From assembly GCA_020638195.1 (NCBI GenBank), contig JACKJC010000001.1, positions 547,001 through 611,000 on the forward strand: DNA of 64,000 nucleotides. The letters are read 5' to 3'. Positions 1-11,789 of this stretch are shown here, in pieces. This DNA is from Methylobacteriaceae bacterium. Lineage in GTDB: Bacteria > Pseudomonadota > Alphaproteobacteria > Rhizobiales > Beijerinckiaceae. Each line of letters starts with the position of its first letter. Positions within the stretch are counted from its first letter, which is position 1. Both the position numbers and the translations under genes were made by a program. The notes below the pieces were generated by a model, which saw nothing but the letters and a program-made list of their open reading frames with translations, did not search any database and was not told where the DNA came from.

Positions 1-2
1 TC

Positions 3-608
3 TGGCGCGATGCGATCGCGTCTTCTGGCGTCAGCCGCATTGTCTATCTCTCGACGCTGGGCGTCTACGGCGACTCGGGCGGCGGTTGGGTCGACGAGAC
101 CACGCCGGCCGATCCCGCCGTCAAGCGTGGCGAAGCGCGGGTTGCGACCGAAAACGATTGGCTCTCGCTCGCAACGGCGTCACGCAAGGTCTTCGTCCTG
201 CGCCTCGCCGGCATTTATGGGCCGGGCCGCAACGCCATCGCCAATTTGCGTGATGGAACGGCGCGACGCATCGTCAAGCCGGGCCAGATTTTCAATCGAA
301 TCCACGTCGAAGATATTTCGCGCGCAATCGAAGCGTGCATGCAAACTGATATGCCGGGCGGCCTCGTCAATGTCTGCGACGACGAACCCGCGCCGCCGCA
401 GGATGTCATCGCCTATGCCGCCGATCTGATCGGAGTGGCCGCGCCGCCAGAAATAACTTTCGAGCAGGCAAAACTCTCACCGATGGCGGCGACCTTCTGG
501 GCCACCTGCAAGCGAGTCTCGAACCGCAAGCTGCGCGAGCAGCTCGGCGTCGATCTCGCCTATCCCACCTACCGCGAAGGACTGGCGTCGCTCCTTCCCG
601 ACGGCTGA
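3..608 (+). CDS. NAD-dependent epimerase/dehydratase family protein (extended SDR), 5' end outside window
   Basis: This is the C-terminal 201 residues of an extended short-chain dehydrogenase; the frame is open from base 3, so the start and the N-terminal nucleotide-binding motif lie outside the window. The stretch RIVYLSTLGVYGD carries the family's YLSTxGVYG signature, which precedes the substrate pocket. It is followed by LRLAGIYGPGRN and the HVEDISRAI helix typical of NAD-dependent epimerases of the YeeZ type. The substrate is unknown; YeeZ-like proteins are usually annotated only as NAD(P)-dependent oxidoreductases. The gene ends 9 bases from the convergent malic enzyme gene. Confidence 0.85.
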   Translation, partial: WRDAIASSGVSRIVYLSTLGVYGDSGGGWVDETTPADPAVKRGEARVATENDWLSLATASRKVFVLRLAGIYGPGRNAIANLRDGTARRIVKPGQIFNRIHVEDISRAIEACMQTDMPGGLVNVCDDEPAPPQDVIAYAADLIGVAAPPEITFEQAKLSPMAATFWATCKRVSNRKLREQLGVDLAYPTYREGLASLLPDG

Positions 609-617
609 GCGCGTGTG

Positions 618-2933
618 TCAGCGCCATACGGCATTGTCGGGCGCTTCCGTCTCCTCGATCGCATGCGCCTCCGCAACCGCGATCGCCGTCATGTTGACGA
701 TGCCGCGCGCGGTCACGCTCGGCGTCAACACATGTGCGGGACGCGCGGCGCCGATGAGGATCGGGCCGACGGGCAGCGCGTCGGCGGCGACCTTCACCAT
801 CTGGAACGCGATATTCGCGGAATCGAGATTGGGCATGACGAGCAGATTGGCTTCGCCCTTCAGCCGCGAATGCGGCATGACGAAATTGCGGATGGTCTGC
901 GAGAGCGCGGTATCGGCCTGCATCTCCCCGTCGATTTCGAGCTTGGGCGCGCGCTCCTGAACCAGCTCCAGCGCGGCGCGCATCTTGAAGGCCGAGGGCG
1001 AATCGGAGCCGCCGAAATCCGAATCGCACACCAGCGCGATCTTTGGTTGCATGCCGAAGCGTTGCACATGCTCGGCGCACAGGATCGCCATGTCCGCGAT
1101 TTCGGACGCTGAGGGGTTCTGACGTACATGCGTGTCGGCGATGAACAATGCGCCACGCGACGTTACGAGCAGGCTCAGCGCGGAAAAGTCCTGAACGCCC
1201 GGCGCGAGGCCGACGATATCCCTGATGTAGCGCAGACGGGAGGGAAACCGCCCTTCGAGACCGCAGATCATCGCCTCGCAATCGCCGCGCCGCAGCGCCA
1301 GCGCGCCGATCACCGTCGTGTTGGTGCGCACCAGCGCACGCGCCGCATCGGGGGTAATGCCCTTGCGGCCGGCGACGTCGAGATAGCTCGCGACATAATC
1401 GCGATAGCGCGGATCGTCCTGCGGATCGACCAGTTCGAAATCGCGGCCCGGCTTGATCGCGAGGCCGAATCGCTCGATCCGGCGCGCGACCTGTGCGGGA
1501 CGGCCGACGAGGATCGGGACGCCGATGCCGTCCTCGAGAATGACCTGCGTCGCACGTAGCACGCGTTCGTCCTCGCCATCGCAGAACAGCACGCGCTTCG
1601 GACTGGAACGCGCCTTCTCGATAATCGGCTTCATCACCAGACCGGAGCGGAACACGAAGCGCGAGAGCTGCTCTTCGTATCCCTTGAAATCGACGATCGG
1701 TTTGCGCGCGACGCCGGTCGCCATCGCCGCCCGCGCAACTTCCGGCGCGATCCGCAGGATCAGACGTGGATCGAAGGGCGAGGGAATGAGAGAATTCGCG
1801 CCGAACATCGGCGCCTCCTGTCCGTAGGCGCGCGCCACCACGTCAGACGGCGTTTCTCGCGCGAGCGCGGCTATGGCGCGGACAGCCGCGAGTTTCATTT
1901 CCTCGTTGATCGCAGTCGCGCGCACATCGAGCGCGCCTCGGAAAATGTAAGGAAAGCACAAGACGTTGTTGACCTGGTTCGGATAGTCCGACCGTCCCGT
2001 GCAGATCATCGCGTCCGCGCGCGCGGCGAGCGCGTCCTCGGGCATGATTTCCGGATTGGGGTTGGCGAGCGCGAGTATGAGCGGCTTTGCCGCCATCCGT
2101 TTCACCATCTCAGGCTTCAGAACGCCGCCGGCCGAAAGTCCCAAAAACACGTCGGCGCCGACGATGACCTCGCCGAGCGTGCGGGCATCGGTTTTTTGCG
2201 CGAAGATCGCCTTCCAGCGGTCCATCAACTTCTCGCGGCCCTCATAAACGACGCCTTCGAGATCGCTGACGAAGATGTTCTCGCGCTTCGCGCCGAGCGA
2301 AACCAGAAGGTTGAGGCAGGCGAGCGCGGCCGCGCCGGCGCCGGATGCGACGATCTTGACCTCGTCAATCTTCTTTCCCGCAAGTTCCAGCGCATTGACG
2401 GTGGCGGCGCCGACGATGATCGCGGTGCCGTGCTGGTCGTCATGGAAGACCGGGATGCTCATCCGCTCGCGCAGGCGCGCTTCGATCTCGAAACAATCGG
2501 GGCCCTTGATGTCCTCGAGATTGATGCCGCCGAAGGTCGGCTCCAGCGCAGCCACCACATCCACGCAGCGGTCGATCTCCTTCGCGTCGATCTCGATGTC
2601 GAAGACGTCGATGCCGGCGAACTTCTTGAACAGGACAGCCTTGCCCTCCATCACGGGCTTGGAGGCGAGCGGGCCGATGTCGCCGAGGCCGAGCACCGCC
2701 GTGCCGTTGGTGACGACAGCGACGAGATTCTGCCGCGCCGTCAATTCTGCGGCTTGGGCGGGATCTTCGGCGATCGCCTCGCAGGCGACCGCCACGCCGG
2801 GCGAATAGGCGAGCGCGAGGTCGCGCTGGTTGCCGAGCGGCTTGGTCGCCTTGATCTCCAGTTTCCCGGGCTTCGGCAGGCGGTGGTAGACCAGCGCGCC
2901 GCTGCGCAGGTCGTCGGACATTTTGGTCGCCAT
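618..2933 (-). CDS. maeB: NADP-dependent malic enzyme with C-terminal phosphotransacetylase-like domain
   Basis: A 771-residue MaeB-type enzyme that oxidatively decarboxylates malate to pyruvate, supplying NADPH and pyruvate from the TCA cycle in the cytoplasm. The N-terminal malic domain has LAYSPGVAVACEAI (about residue 42 on), TNGTAVLGLGDIGP, and HDDQHGTAI ahead of the cofactor domain. The NAD(P) fold has VASGAGAAALACLNLL. The last roughly 340 residues form a phosphate acetyl/butyryltransferase-like domain (SSPKRVLFCDGEDERVLRA onward), regulatory in known MaeB proteins. The length matches the usual 750-770. I chose ATG at 2933 (MATKMSDDLRSG) because the open frame upstream has no family similarity. 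The call is firm from domain order; NADP preference is inferred from the class. Confidence 0.95.
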   Translation of the reverse strand: MATKMSDDLRSGALVYHRLPKPGKLEIKATKPLGNQRDLALAYSPGVAVACEAIAEDPAQAAELTARQNLVAVVTNGTAVLGLGDIGPLASKPVMEGKAVLFKKFAGIDVFDIEIDAKEIDRCVDVVAALEPTFGGINLEDIKGPDCFEIEARLRERMSIPVFHDDQHGTAIIVGAATVNALELAGKKIDEVKIVASGAGAAALACLNLLVSLGAKRENIFVSDLEGVVYEGREKLMDRWKAIFAQKTDARTLGEVIVGADVFLGLSAGGVLKPEMVKRMAAKPLILALANPNPEIMPEDALAARADAMICTGRSDYPNQVNNVLCFPYIFRGALDVRATAINEEMKLAAVRAIAALARETPSDVVARAYGQEAPMFGANSLIPSPFDPRLILRIAPEVARAAMATGVARKPIVDFKGYEEQLSRFVFRSGLVMKPIIEKARSSPKRVLFCDGEDERVLRATQVILEDGIGVPILVGRPAQVARRIERFGLAIKPGRDFELVDPQDDPRYRDYVASYLDVAGRKGITPDAARALVRTNTTVIGALALRRGDCEAMICGLEGRFPSRLRYIRDIVGLAPGVQDFSALSLLVTSRGALFIADTHVRQNPSASEIADMAILCAEHVQRFGMQPKIALVCDSDFGGSDSPSAFKMRAALELVQERAPKLEIDGEMQADTALSQTIRNFVMPHSRLKGEANLLVMPNLDSANIAFQMVKVAADALPVGPILIGAARPAHVLTPSVTARGIVNMTAIAVAEAHAIEETEAPDNAVWR

Positions 2934-2986
2934 AGTCGTTTCCCCGCAGCCGCGCCTCCCGCGGCGATAATCGAGACCAGATCCGG

Positions 2987-3928
2987 TCAGGCGCTCGAAC
3001 ATGAGTGTTCGAGAAAAGCATCGACGTCCGCGCGCGTCGCCATATCTGCGCCGGCGCGCATACAACATAGCGCGGCTGCAGCGTTCGCGAAGGCGAGAAG
3101 CGCGCCGACCGAGCCTGCGTCCTGTTCGGCAAGCCTGTCCAGAATTCCGCGCTCCAGCGCGAGTGAAACAAAGCCGGCCATGAAGGCGTCGCCCGCGCCG
3201 ACCGTATCGACCACAGCGACCGGCCGGGCGGCCCCACGGATTGCGGCGCCACGGACGAAAGCGCTCGCGCCGTCCGCGCCGCGCGTCAGGACCGAGATCG
3301 GGCCGCGTCGCGACCAGTCGGCCGCGATCTGCTCCGGATCGGCGCCGGGAAAAAGCCAGCGCAGGTCTTCATCGCTCGCCTTTACGATTTCGACCTGTTC
3401 GAGCCGGGCCGCCACAAGCTCTTGCGCCGCGACACGGCCCGGCAGGAGGTTGGGTCGGATGTTGACGTCGAAGCTGCGGGTGACGCGGCCCCGCGCCGCG
3501 TCGAGGGCGTCGCCCACCGCCGCACCCCAGGCGCCGACGACGGCCGAAAAGGACGAGACGTGCAAATGCGCGGCGTCCTCGAGCCACCCTGCCGCCAGTT
3601 CCGGAGGCGCATGGGCGGTGTCTGCGAGATGGATCGAATAGCGCGCGTTTCCCGTTTCCGACCCGCGCTCGACCAGCGACAAGGGGCTCGGCCGGTCGTC
3701 GGCCGAGACGAGGCCGGTTGCAACGCCCGCCGCATCGAGGATCGCCGTCATCCGGCGGCCCTGTTCGTCGCCGGACAGGCGGCCGACAAAGGCCGCGGGC
3801 GCGCCGAGCCTGCCGAGCGCCAGCGCGACATTGTAGGACGACCCCCCGGGGACCGGCCGCCACAGACCGCCATCCGCGGGCAGGACGTCGACCAGGGCTT
3901 CGCCCATGGACAGGATCTGCGAGCGCAT
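2987..3928 (-). CDS. PfkB-family carbohydrate kinase (fructokinase-like)
   Basis: A 313-residue ribokinase/PfkB-family sugar kinase. It begins with LSMGEALVDVLP and has the first PfkB signature at PGGSSYNVALALGRLGAP (about residues 27-44). The second signature is VDTVGAGDAFMAGF, with catalytic Asp at about 247 and the anion hole GAGD. In this family such proteins phosphorylate fructose or related sugars; the exact sugar cannot be read from the sequence. Start ATG 3928 (MRSQILS) puts the glycine-rich beta strand at the usual place; the frame extends upstream without similarity. It lies 53 bases upstream of maeB on the same strand, so co-transcription is possible. It is divergent from recF across 123 bases. 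Confidence 0.9.
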   Translation of the reverse strand: MRSQILSMGEALVDVLPADGGLWRPVPGGSSYNVALALGRLGAPAAFVGRLSGDEQGRRMTAILDAAGVATGLVSADDRPSPLSLVERGSETGNARYSIHLADTAHAPPELAAGWLEDAAHLHVSSFSAVVGAWGAAVGDALDAARGRVTRSFDVNIRPNLLPGRVAAQELVAARLEQVEIVKASDEDLRWLFPGADPEQIAADWSRRGPISVLTRGADGASAFVRGAAIRGAARPVAVVDTVGAGDAFMAGFVSLALERGILDRLAEQDAGSVGALLAFANAAAALCCMRAGADMATRADVDAFLEHSCSSA

Positions 3929-4051
3929 GCCCCTTCGTACCGCGCGGTGGGGAAAAAGGCAGAGCGAAATTTCGCGAAACATTTGCGCACGCCATTTGCC
4001 GATCGCAATTCCGCCCTCGCGACGCAGCCCAAAAAATGGCAAGAGGCGCGT
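3929..4051. promoter_or_regulatory. pfkB/recF divergent control region with GCGAAATTTCGC palindrome
   Basis: This is the only space for the promoters of the sugar kinase (minus) and recF (plus). It contains a perfect 12-bp palindrome, GCGAAATTTCGC, at 3964-3975, about 36 bases from the kinase start. Its role as an operator is inference. The region is richer in A and T than its surroundings. No convincing -35/-10 pair was found. Confidence 0.4.
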
Positions 4052-5212
4052 ATGACGGCTTCCGTCCTTCCCCGGCCAGCAGGTCTCGACGCGCGCCGCC
4101 CGCATGTGCGCCGGATCGTGCTCGCCGATTACCGCTCCTATGCGGCGCTCGATCTCGATATCGACGCTGGCGTCGTGGCGCTGACCGGCGAGAACGGCGC
4201 GGGCAAGACCAATGTGCTGGAGGCGTTGTCGCTCTTCACCGCCGGGCGCGGTCTGCGCCGTGCGGAATTTTCCGATTGCGCGCGCGCCGGCGGCGCCGGC
4301 GGGTTTTCCGTGTCGATCGCGCTCCGCGACGAAGACGGCGAGACCCGCCTCGGCACCGGCCTAGATCCCGATGGCGAAAGCGCGCGCAAATGTCGGATCG
4401 ACGGCGCGCCCGTCGCTTCGCCGCGCGACTTTGCCGAGCGCCTGCGTATCGTCTGGATGACGCCCGCGATGGACGGGCTGTTCGCGGGTTCCGCGGGGGA
4501 CCGCCGGCGCTTTCTCGACCGGCTCGTGCTGACGGTCGATCCCGCCCACGGCTCGCGCGTCGGCGCGCTCGAACGCGCGCTGCGCAATCGCAACCGGTTG
4601 CTGGAGGGTTACACCGAGGCCGCCTGGCTCGACGCCGCCGAGCGCGAGGTAGCCGAACTCGGCGTCGCCGTTACCGCTGCGCGGCTCGAAACCGTGTCGC
4701 GGCTGGCCGCGCTCGTGCAATCCGAGCGCGACGATTCCTCGCCCTTTCCCTGGGCGGATTTCGCGCTGGCCGGGGAGGTCGAGGCTCTGGTCGCCGCCCA
4801 TTCGGCGCTGGAGGCCGAGGACCGCTATCGCGCGCTGCTGGCGGCTGGACGCGCCCGCGACGCCGCCGCCGGCCGGACGCTCATCGGTCCGCAGGCGAGC
4901 GATCTCGTCGTGCGTCATGGCCCGAAGGGCATCGAAGCGCGGGCCTGCTCGACCGGCGAGCAGAAGGCCCTGCTGACCGGCCTCGTCCTCGCTCATGCTC
5001 GGCTCGTCGCCGCGGTCGGCGGAATCGCGCCGCTGGTGCTGCTCGACGAGATCGCCGCCCATTTCGACCCGCGCCGGCGCCGCGCTCTATACGAGGAACT
5101 GGCGCGGCTCGGCGGGCAGGCCTGGCTGACTGGCGCCGATCCCGCGGCCTTTGCGGATCTTGCCGGCAAAGCGCAGGTGCTGCGCGTCACGCCCGGCGGG
5201 ATAGACGGCTGA
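4052..5212 (+). CDS. recF: DNA replication and repair protein RecF
   Basis: A 386-residue SMC-like ATPase that acts with RecO and RecR to load RecA on gapped DNA at stalled replication forks. Seen directly: Walker A GENGAGKTN (residues 46-54), the ABC-type signature STGEQKALLTG (300-310) and Walker B PLVLLDE (about 327-333), in family order and at usual length. Start ATG 4052 (MTASVLPRP) is chosen because the longer open frame upstream runs back through the divergent kinase gene. The stop is one base before recQ, and gyrB follows, giving the common alphaproteobacterial recF-gyrB neighbourhood with recQ inserted. Confidence 0.96.
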   Translation: MTASVLPRPAGLDARRPHVRRIVLADYRSYAALDLDIDAGVVALTGENGAGKTNVLEALSLFTAGRGLRRAEFSDCARAGGAGGFSVSIALRDEDGETRLGTGLDPDGESARKCRIDGAPVASPRDFAERLRIVWMTPAMDGLFAGSAGDRRRFLDRLVLTVDPAHGSRVGALERALRNRNRLLEGYTEAAWLDAAEREVAELGVAVTAARLETVSRLAALVQSERDDSSPFPWADFALAGEVEALVAAHSALEAEDRYRALLAAGRARDAAAGRTLIGPQASDLVVRHGPKGIEARACSTGEQKALLTGLVLAHARLVAAVGGIAPLVLLDEIAAHFDPRRRRALYEELARLGGQAWLTGADPAAFADLAGKAQVLRVTPGGIDG

Positions 5213-5213
5213 C

Positions 5214-7022
5214 ATGTCCCCTGAAACCGCCTCGCGCGCCCGCGCGCTCCTGAAATCGGTGTTCGGCTACGAGGATTTCCGCTCCGGCCAGCAGGACATC
5301 ATCTCCGCCGTTCTGGCGGGCGGCCCGGTGCTGGCGGTCATGCCGACCGGCTCCGGCAAGTCCATGTGCTACCAGCTGCCGGCGCTGATCGAGGAGCGGC
5401 TGACGGTCGTGGTCTCGCCGCTGATCGCGCTGATGCGCGATCAGGTGACCCAATTGCGCGCGCTCGGCGTCTCCGCAGCCACGCTGAATTCGATGAACGC
5501 GGGCGAGGAAAACGCCGCCGCCCGCCGGGCCATGCGCGACGGCGATTTGCGCCTGCTGTTCATCTCGCCCGAACGCCTCATGATGGACGGCCTGCTGGCC
5601 GAGTTGCGTCACGCCCGGCCGCAGCGGCTCGCCATCGACGAGGCGCATTGCGTCTCCGAATGGGGCCACGATTTCCGGCCGGAATATCGCCAGATCGGCG
5701 CCGCCATCGAAGACCTCGGCGGCGTGCAGGCGATCGGCCTCACCGCCACCGCCGACAGGGCGACCCGCGCCGACATCGCCCTGCGCCTGTTCGCATTGCC
5801 GCCACAGGTCTTCCTGCACTCCTTCGACCGCCCGAACATCGAGCTCAATTTCGCCGCCAAGGACCAGCCGAAGCGCCAGCTCTCGCGTTTCCTGGAAAAA
5901 CATCGCGGCCAAAACGGCATCGTCTATTGCGGCTCGCGCGACCGCACCGAGCGCTTGGCGACCTATTTCGAGGATCACGGCCACACCGCTGTCGCCTATC
6001 ACGCAGGCCTAGAACAGGGCGTCCGCAACCGCAATCAGGACCGTTTCCTGCAGGAGGACGGGGTGATCGCGGTCGCGACCGTCGCCTTCGGCATGGGCGT
6101 CAACAAGCCTGATGTGCGTTTCGTCGCCCATGCCGACATGCCCTCTTCAGTCGAGGCCTATTATCAGGAGATCGGCCGCGCCGGCCGCGATGGACTTCCT
6201 GCCGATACGTTGACGCTCTACAGCCTCGACGACATGGCCTTTCGCCGCCGCCAGATCGACCAGAAGGACCTGACGGACGAGCGCCGCCGCATCGAGCACA
6301 CGCGCTTTTCCGCGCTCGCCATGCTCTGCGAGACGCCGGCCTGCCGCCGCCAGACGTTGCTCGCTTATTTCGACGAGAAAACAGAGCCTTGCGGGCGCTG
6401 CGACATCTGCCAGGGACGCGCGTCCGTCTTCGATGGCACGATCGACGCGCAGAAGGCTCTGTCGGCGGTCTGGCGCACCGGCGAGCGTTTTGGCGCCGGC
6501 TATCTCGCCGACGTGCTGCGCGGGGAGGCGAGCGACGCGATCCGCCGCAACGGCCACCACGCCATCAAGACGTTCGGCGTCGGCGCCGACAGGTCCAAGC
6601 ACGAATGGGCCTCGATCTTGCGCCAGCTCTTCGCCGCCGGCGCGCTGGCCACCGCCAGCGACGAACACGGCGGCTTCTGCCTGACGGACAAAGGCGCGGA
6701 CATTTTGAAGGGGCGCGAAAGCGTCCGCCTGCGCAGCGACCCGCTGACCCCGCGCGAGCGAAAAGCCCGCCGCGGCGCGCCCTCGGGCGACATCGCGCCG
6801 GACGAACGCATTCTCGCCGCCCTCAAGCGCAAGCGGATGGAACTCGCCCGCGAAGAAGGCGTGCCGGCCTTCGTGATTTTTGCCGACCGGACGCTGATCG
6901 ACATGGCGGAGCGGCGCCCCGCGACGCTGGACGACATGCTGGAAGTCCACGGCGTCGGCCACCGCAAGCTCGCCCGTTACGGCGACGCTTTTCTGGAGGC
7001 GCTCCACGACGCGCTGCGATAG
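5214..7022 (+). CDS. recQ: ATP-dependent DNA helicase RecQ
   Basis: A 602-residue superfamily 2 3'-5' DNA helicase for recombination and replication repair. Motif I is MPTGSGKSMCYQLPAL (about 43-58) and the DEAH box is AIDEAHCVSEWGHDFRPEY (about 140-158). Motif VI-like QEIGRAGRDG follows. The zinc-binding cysteines lie in CETPAC...CGRCDIC (about 370-397), then the winged helix. A C-terminal HRDC domain (VPAFVIFADRTLIDMAE to the GVGHRKLARYG loop) completes the full-length architecture, close to the 609 residues of the E. coli protein. Only one base separates it from recF, so the two are probably translationally linked. Confidence 0.97.
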   Translation: MSPETASRARALLKSVFGYEDFRSGQQDIISAVLAGGPVLAVMPTGSGKSMCYQLPALIEERLTVVVSPLIALMRDQVTQLRALGVSAATLNSMNAGEENAAARRAMRDGDLRLLFISPERLMMDGLLAELRHARPQRLAIDEAHCVSEWGHDFRPEYRQIGAAIEDLGGVQAIGLTATADRATRADIALRLFALPPQVFLHSFDRPNIELNFAAKDQPKRQLSRFLEKHRGQNGIVYCGSRDRTERLATYFEDHGHTAVAYHAGLEQGVRNRNQDRFLQEDGVIAVATVAFGMGVNKPDVRFVAHADMPSSVEAYYQEIGRAGRDGLPADTLTLYSLDDMAFRRRQIDQKDLTDERRRIEHTRFSALAMLCETPACRRQTLLAYFDEKTEPCGRCDICQGRASVFDGTIDAQKALSAVWRTGERFGAGYLADVLRGEASDAIRRNGHHAIKTFGVGADRSKHEWASILRQLFAAGALATASDEHGGFCLTDKGADILKGRESVRLRSDPLTPRERKARRGAPSGDIAPDERILAALKRKRMELAREEGVPAFVIFADRTLIDMAERRPATLDDMLEVHGVGHRKLARYGDAFLEALHDALR

Positions 7023-7146
7023 GCGCTCCGCCAGTCGCGAGGCCCCGGCTCAGGCCAAGGATTTTCCTGCATTTTCCCGCTGTTTCGGATAGACTGCCGG
7101 GCGACGAATCAAGGGGCCCCGACCGCGCCCCCAAACAAGCGAAAAA

Positions 7147-9594
<2,448 letters not shown>

Positions 9595-10875
9595 TCAGGT
9601 GGTCTCGGAGGACCGCTCCCGAGCCGTCTCCCGAGCGAGCGCCGTGTCGGCGTGGCGATGGCCGAAAGTTTCGTAGCCGATCACGGTCACGATCGGCGCC
9701 AGCGTCAGAACCATCAGGCAATGCGTGAGGCTGAATCCCGAGGCAGCCATGACCACTGCCGCGCCGAGAACAAGCGCTGTCAGCGCGAGCAACACAATGT
9801 GCACGGCGTCGCGCGCGCGCAGCATGTAGGTATAGAGCGCGTAGACCATAAGCAGGTAGACGGCGACGGGAATGGCGACGGCCGACGTCGCTGCGGCAGC
9901 GCCGATATGCGCCTTACCCTGGATGACGAGCGCCGCGACATGCAGCCCCGCGCCCATCGCGGCGATGGCGGCGAAGATGACGATATGGCCGTAGCCCCAC
10001 ACGAAGGCGCGGCGGCGATGCGCGTCGAGAACCTCGGCGAAGGACACGACGAAATAGGTCCACCACATGCCGAAGGTGAGGCCGACTCCGGCCGTACAAA
10101 TGAGAACCGCATCGACGCTCCAGCCGCGCGTGTCGACGATCGCCGAAACCGAAGCCACCGCACCGACCACGCCTTCGCCGAGCGCGATGATCGCGAGCAG
10201 GCCATGCCGCTCCGACATGTGATGCGCATGCCACGGCGTGCCACCGTCCTTGCGTTCGGCGAGCGCCGGCCCGCTCATCTCGACGAGAGCGAGCAGCGAA
10301 GCGAAGGCGACGTGCGGGCCAAGTGGCGGATTGACGATCGCCAGCGCGCTCCAGCCGATTTGCGCGATGAAGATGACCGACGCGTAGGTGAGACAGGCGC
10401 GCCGGTGCGCCGTGTCGTGTCGCGCCGCGCGCAGCCACAGGAACACCATGGCGAGGCGCATGACGACATAGCCTAGCGTCATCACGCGATTGTCGACGTT
10501 GCCGCCGTGCGCCAGCGAGTCGAACAGCCGGGGAATGCCGAGCGACAGGATGATCACGCCGACCATCTGCACCATGGTGGCGATCCGGAATATCCAGTCG
10601 TCGGTATCGTAGGCCGAGGAAAACCAGGAATAATTGATCCACGCCCAGCAGACCGAGACGATCGCGATCGTGAAGGCGAGCAGGCCCGGTCCGTAGTGGC
10701 CTTCCGCCAGCTGATGCGCGAGTTGCGAGGCGGCGTTGCCGAAGCCGATGACGAAGGTCAGATCGAACAGCAGTTCGAGCGGGCTCGCCGCGCGATGACT
10801 TTCGCGGCGGTCGCGCCCGCGCATCGGCGTGGCGCGATGCGTGGCGCTTCTTGCGGCGTGCGGCGCCTCGCTCAT
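9595..10875 (-). CDS. Low temperature requirement protein A family membrane protein
   Basis: A 426-residue polytopic membrane protein of the LtrA family. After a basic N-terminus the first membrane segment has the family hallmark PLELLFDLTFVIGFGN. A long run of hydrophobic segments follows, with the conserved stretch HHMSERHGLLAIIALGEGVVG in the middle of the protein. LtrA was named for cold-sensitive growth in Listeria, but no biochemical activity is established. Start ATG 10875 overlaps the stop of the upstream enoyl-CoA hydratase gene as ATGA, so the two are co-transcribed and translationally coupled. Why a hydratase and an LtrA protein are paired is unknown. Confidence 0.85.
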   Translation of the reverse strand: MSEAPHAARSATHRATPMRGRDRRESHRAASPLELLFDLTFVIGFGNAASQLAHQLAEGHYGPGLLAFTIAIVSVCWAWINYSWFSSAYDTDDWIFRIATMVQMVGVIILSLGIPRLFDSLAHGGNVDNRVMTLGYVVMRLAMVFLWLRAARHDTAHRRACLTYASVIFIAQIGWSALAIVNPPLGPHVAFASLLALVEMSGPALAERKDGGTPWHAHHMSERHGLLAIIALGEGVVGAVASVSAIVDTRGWSVDAVLICTAGVGLTFGMWWTYFVVSFAEVLDAHRRRAFVWGYGHIVIFAAIAAMGAGLHVAALVIQGKAHIGAAAATSAVAIPVAVYLLMVYALYTYMLRARDAVHIVLLALTALVLGAAVVMAASGFSLTHCLMVLTLAPIVTVIGYETFGHRHADTALARETARERSSETT

Positions 10876-11672
10876 TTCGCATTCTTGTCGCGTCGCGCCG
10901 CCTGCGCCTTCAGGAAATGCTCCATCATCTTCCCCGGCTCGTCGCTCTCGTAGGCGCGCGCGAACGTGTCGATGCCGGTGGCGATGGCCTGGGGCAGCGG
11001 CTGTGTCTCCCAGCGCGTGATCAGCTCTTTCTGAAGACGGATCGCATTGGGTCCGCAGGCGACGATGGAATCCAGAACCTTGTCGATTTCGGCGTCGAGC
11101 GAATCGTTGGCGACCACGCGCTCCAGAAATCCCCAATCCGCGCATTCGGCGGCGGAATAGGTGTCGCCCAGCAGCAGCAGCTCTCGCGTACGACCCCATC
11201 CCACCAATTGAGGAAGCACGGCGGCTTCCACCACCGAGGGGATGCCGAGCTTCACCTCCGGCATGCCATAGCGCGCGCTCGAAGACGACACGCGCATGTC
11301 GCAGGCCGCAGCCAGCTCCATGCCCGCGCCGTAGCAATGCCCGTTGACGCGCGCGATGACGGGGACGGGGCAACGCCGCACCACCGCGCAGCATTCGTGC
11401 ACACGCGTTATGAAGGCGCGCGCCTTTGCGCTGTCGAGCCCCGCCATTTCCGAAATATCGGCGCCGCCGACGAAGGCGCGCGCGCCGGCGCCGGTGACGA
11501 CGATGGCGCGCACTTGCGCGTCTGCGCCGCATTTTTCAACCGCCGTGACGAAAGCCTCCATCACGGACGACGACAGCGCATTCAGTTTCGCGGCATTGTC
11601 GATCGTCACGCGCGCGACCTTGCCGCCCGCCCGCGATTCGATCGCGACATCCACCTTCGCCTGCCCGCTCAC
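10872..11672 (-). CDS. Enoyl-CoA hydratase/isomerase family protein
   Basis: A 266-residue crotonase-fold enzyme, expected to hydrate a 2-enoyl-CoA in a beta-oxidation-like pathway. The oxyanion-hole strand AFVGGADISEMA and the motif NGHCYGAGMELAAACD are present. Both catalytic glutamates of the hydratase type are at their usual places: E in GMELAAACD and E in RYGMPEVKLG. Start GTG 11672 is chosen because GGGAGG lies about five bases upstream and the protein then begins at the normal distance before the first beta strand; no ATG fits. It is divergent from an SDR gene and is the first gene of a pair with ltrA. Confidence 0.88.
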   Translation of the reverse strand: MSGQAKVDVAIESRAGGKVARVTIDNAAKLNALSSSVMEAFVTAVEKCGADAQVRAIVVTGAGARAFVGGADISEMAGLDSAKARAFITRVHECCAVVRRCPVPVIARVNGHCYGAGMELAAACDMRVSSSSARYGMPEVKLGIPSVVEAAVLPQLVGWGRTRELLLLGDTYSAAECADWGFLERVVANDSLDAEIDKVLDSIVACGPNAIRLQKELITRWETQPLPQAIATGIDTFARAYESDEPGKMMEHFLKAQAARRDKNAK

Positions 11673-11789
11673 CCGCGCCTCCCGATCCGCTTGGAATTGT
11701 CTTACAATAATGGCTACAAAGAGCGCCGGGGTCGAGACGCGATCCGCAGGATCGCAAGAATTCGCCGCACGCGCGGCCGGGAGGAAAGA
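11673..11789. promoter_or_regulatory. Divergent promoter region with TTGTC-N2-ACAATAATG site
   Basis: This 117-base region lies between the divergent hydratase and SDR genes. It holds the inverted repeat ATTGT-CTT-ACAAT (11696-11708), extended on the right to AATG (11712). The string TTGTC, two bases, then ACAATAATG recurs at 13836-13851 in front of the acyl-CoA dehydrogenase gene. Two copies at two promoters of one catabolic island suggest the operator of a shared regulator; the regulator itself is not in the window. The SDR has a good ribosome site, GGGAGGAAAGA, before its ATG. Confidence 0.5.
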
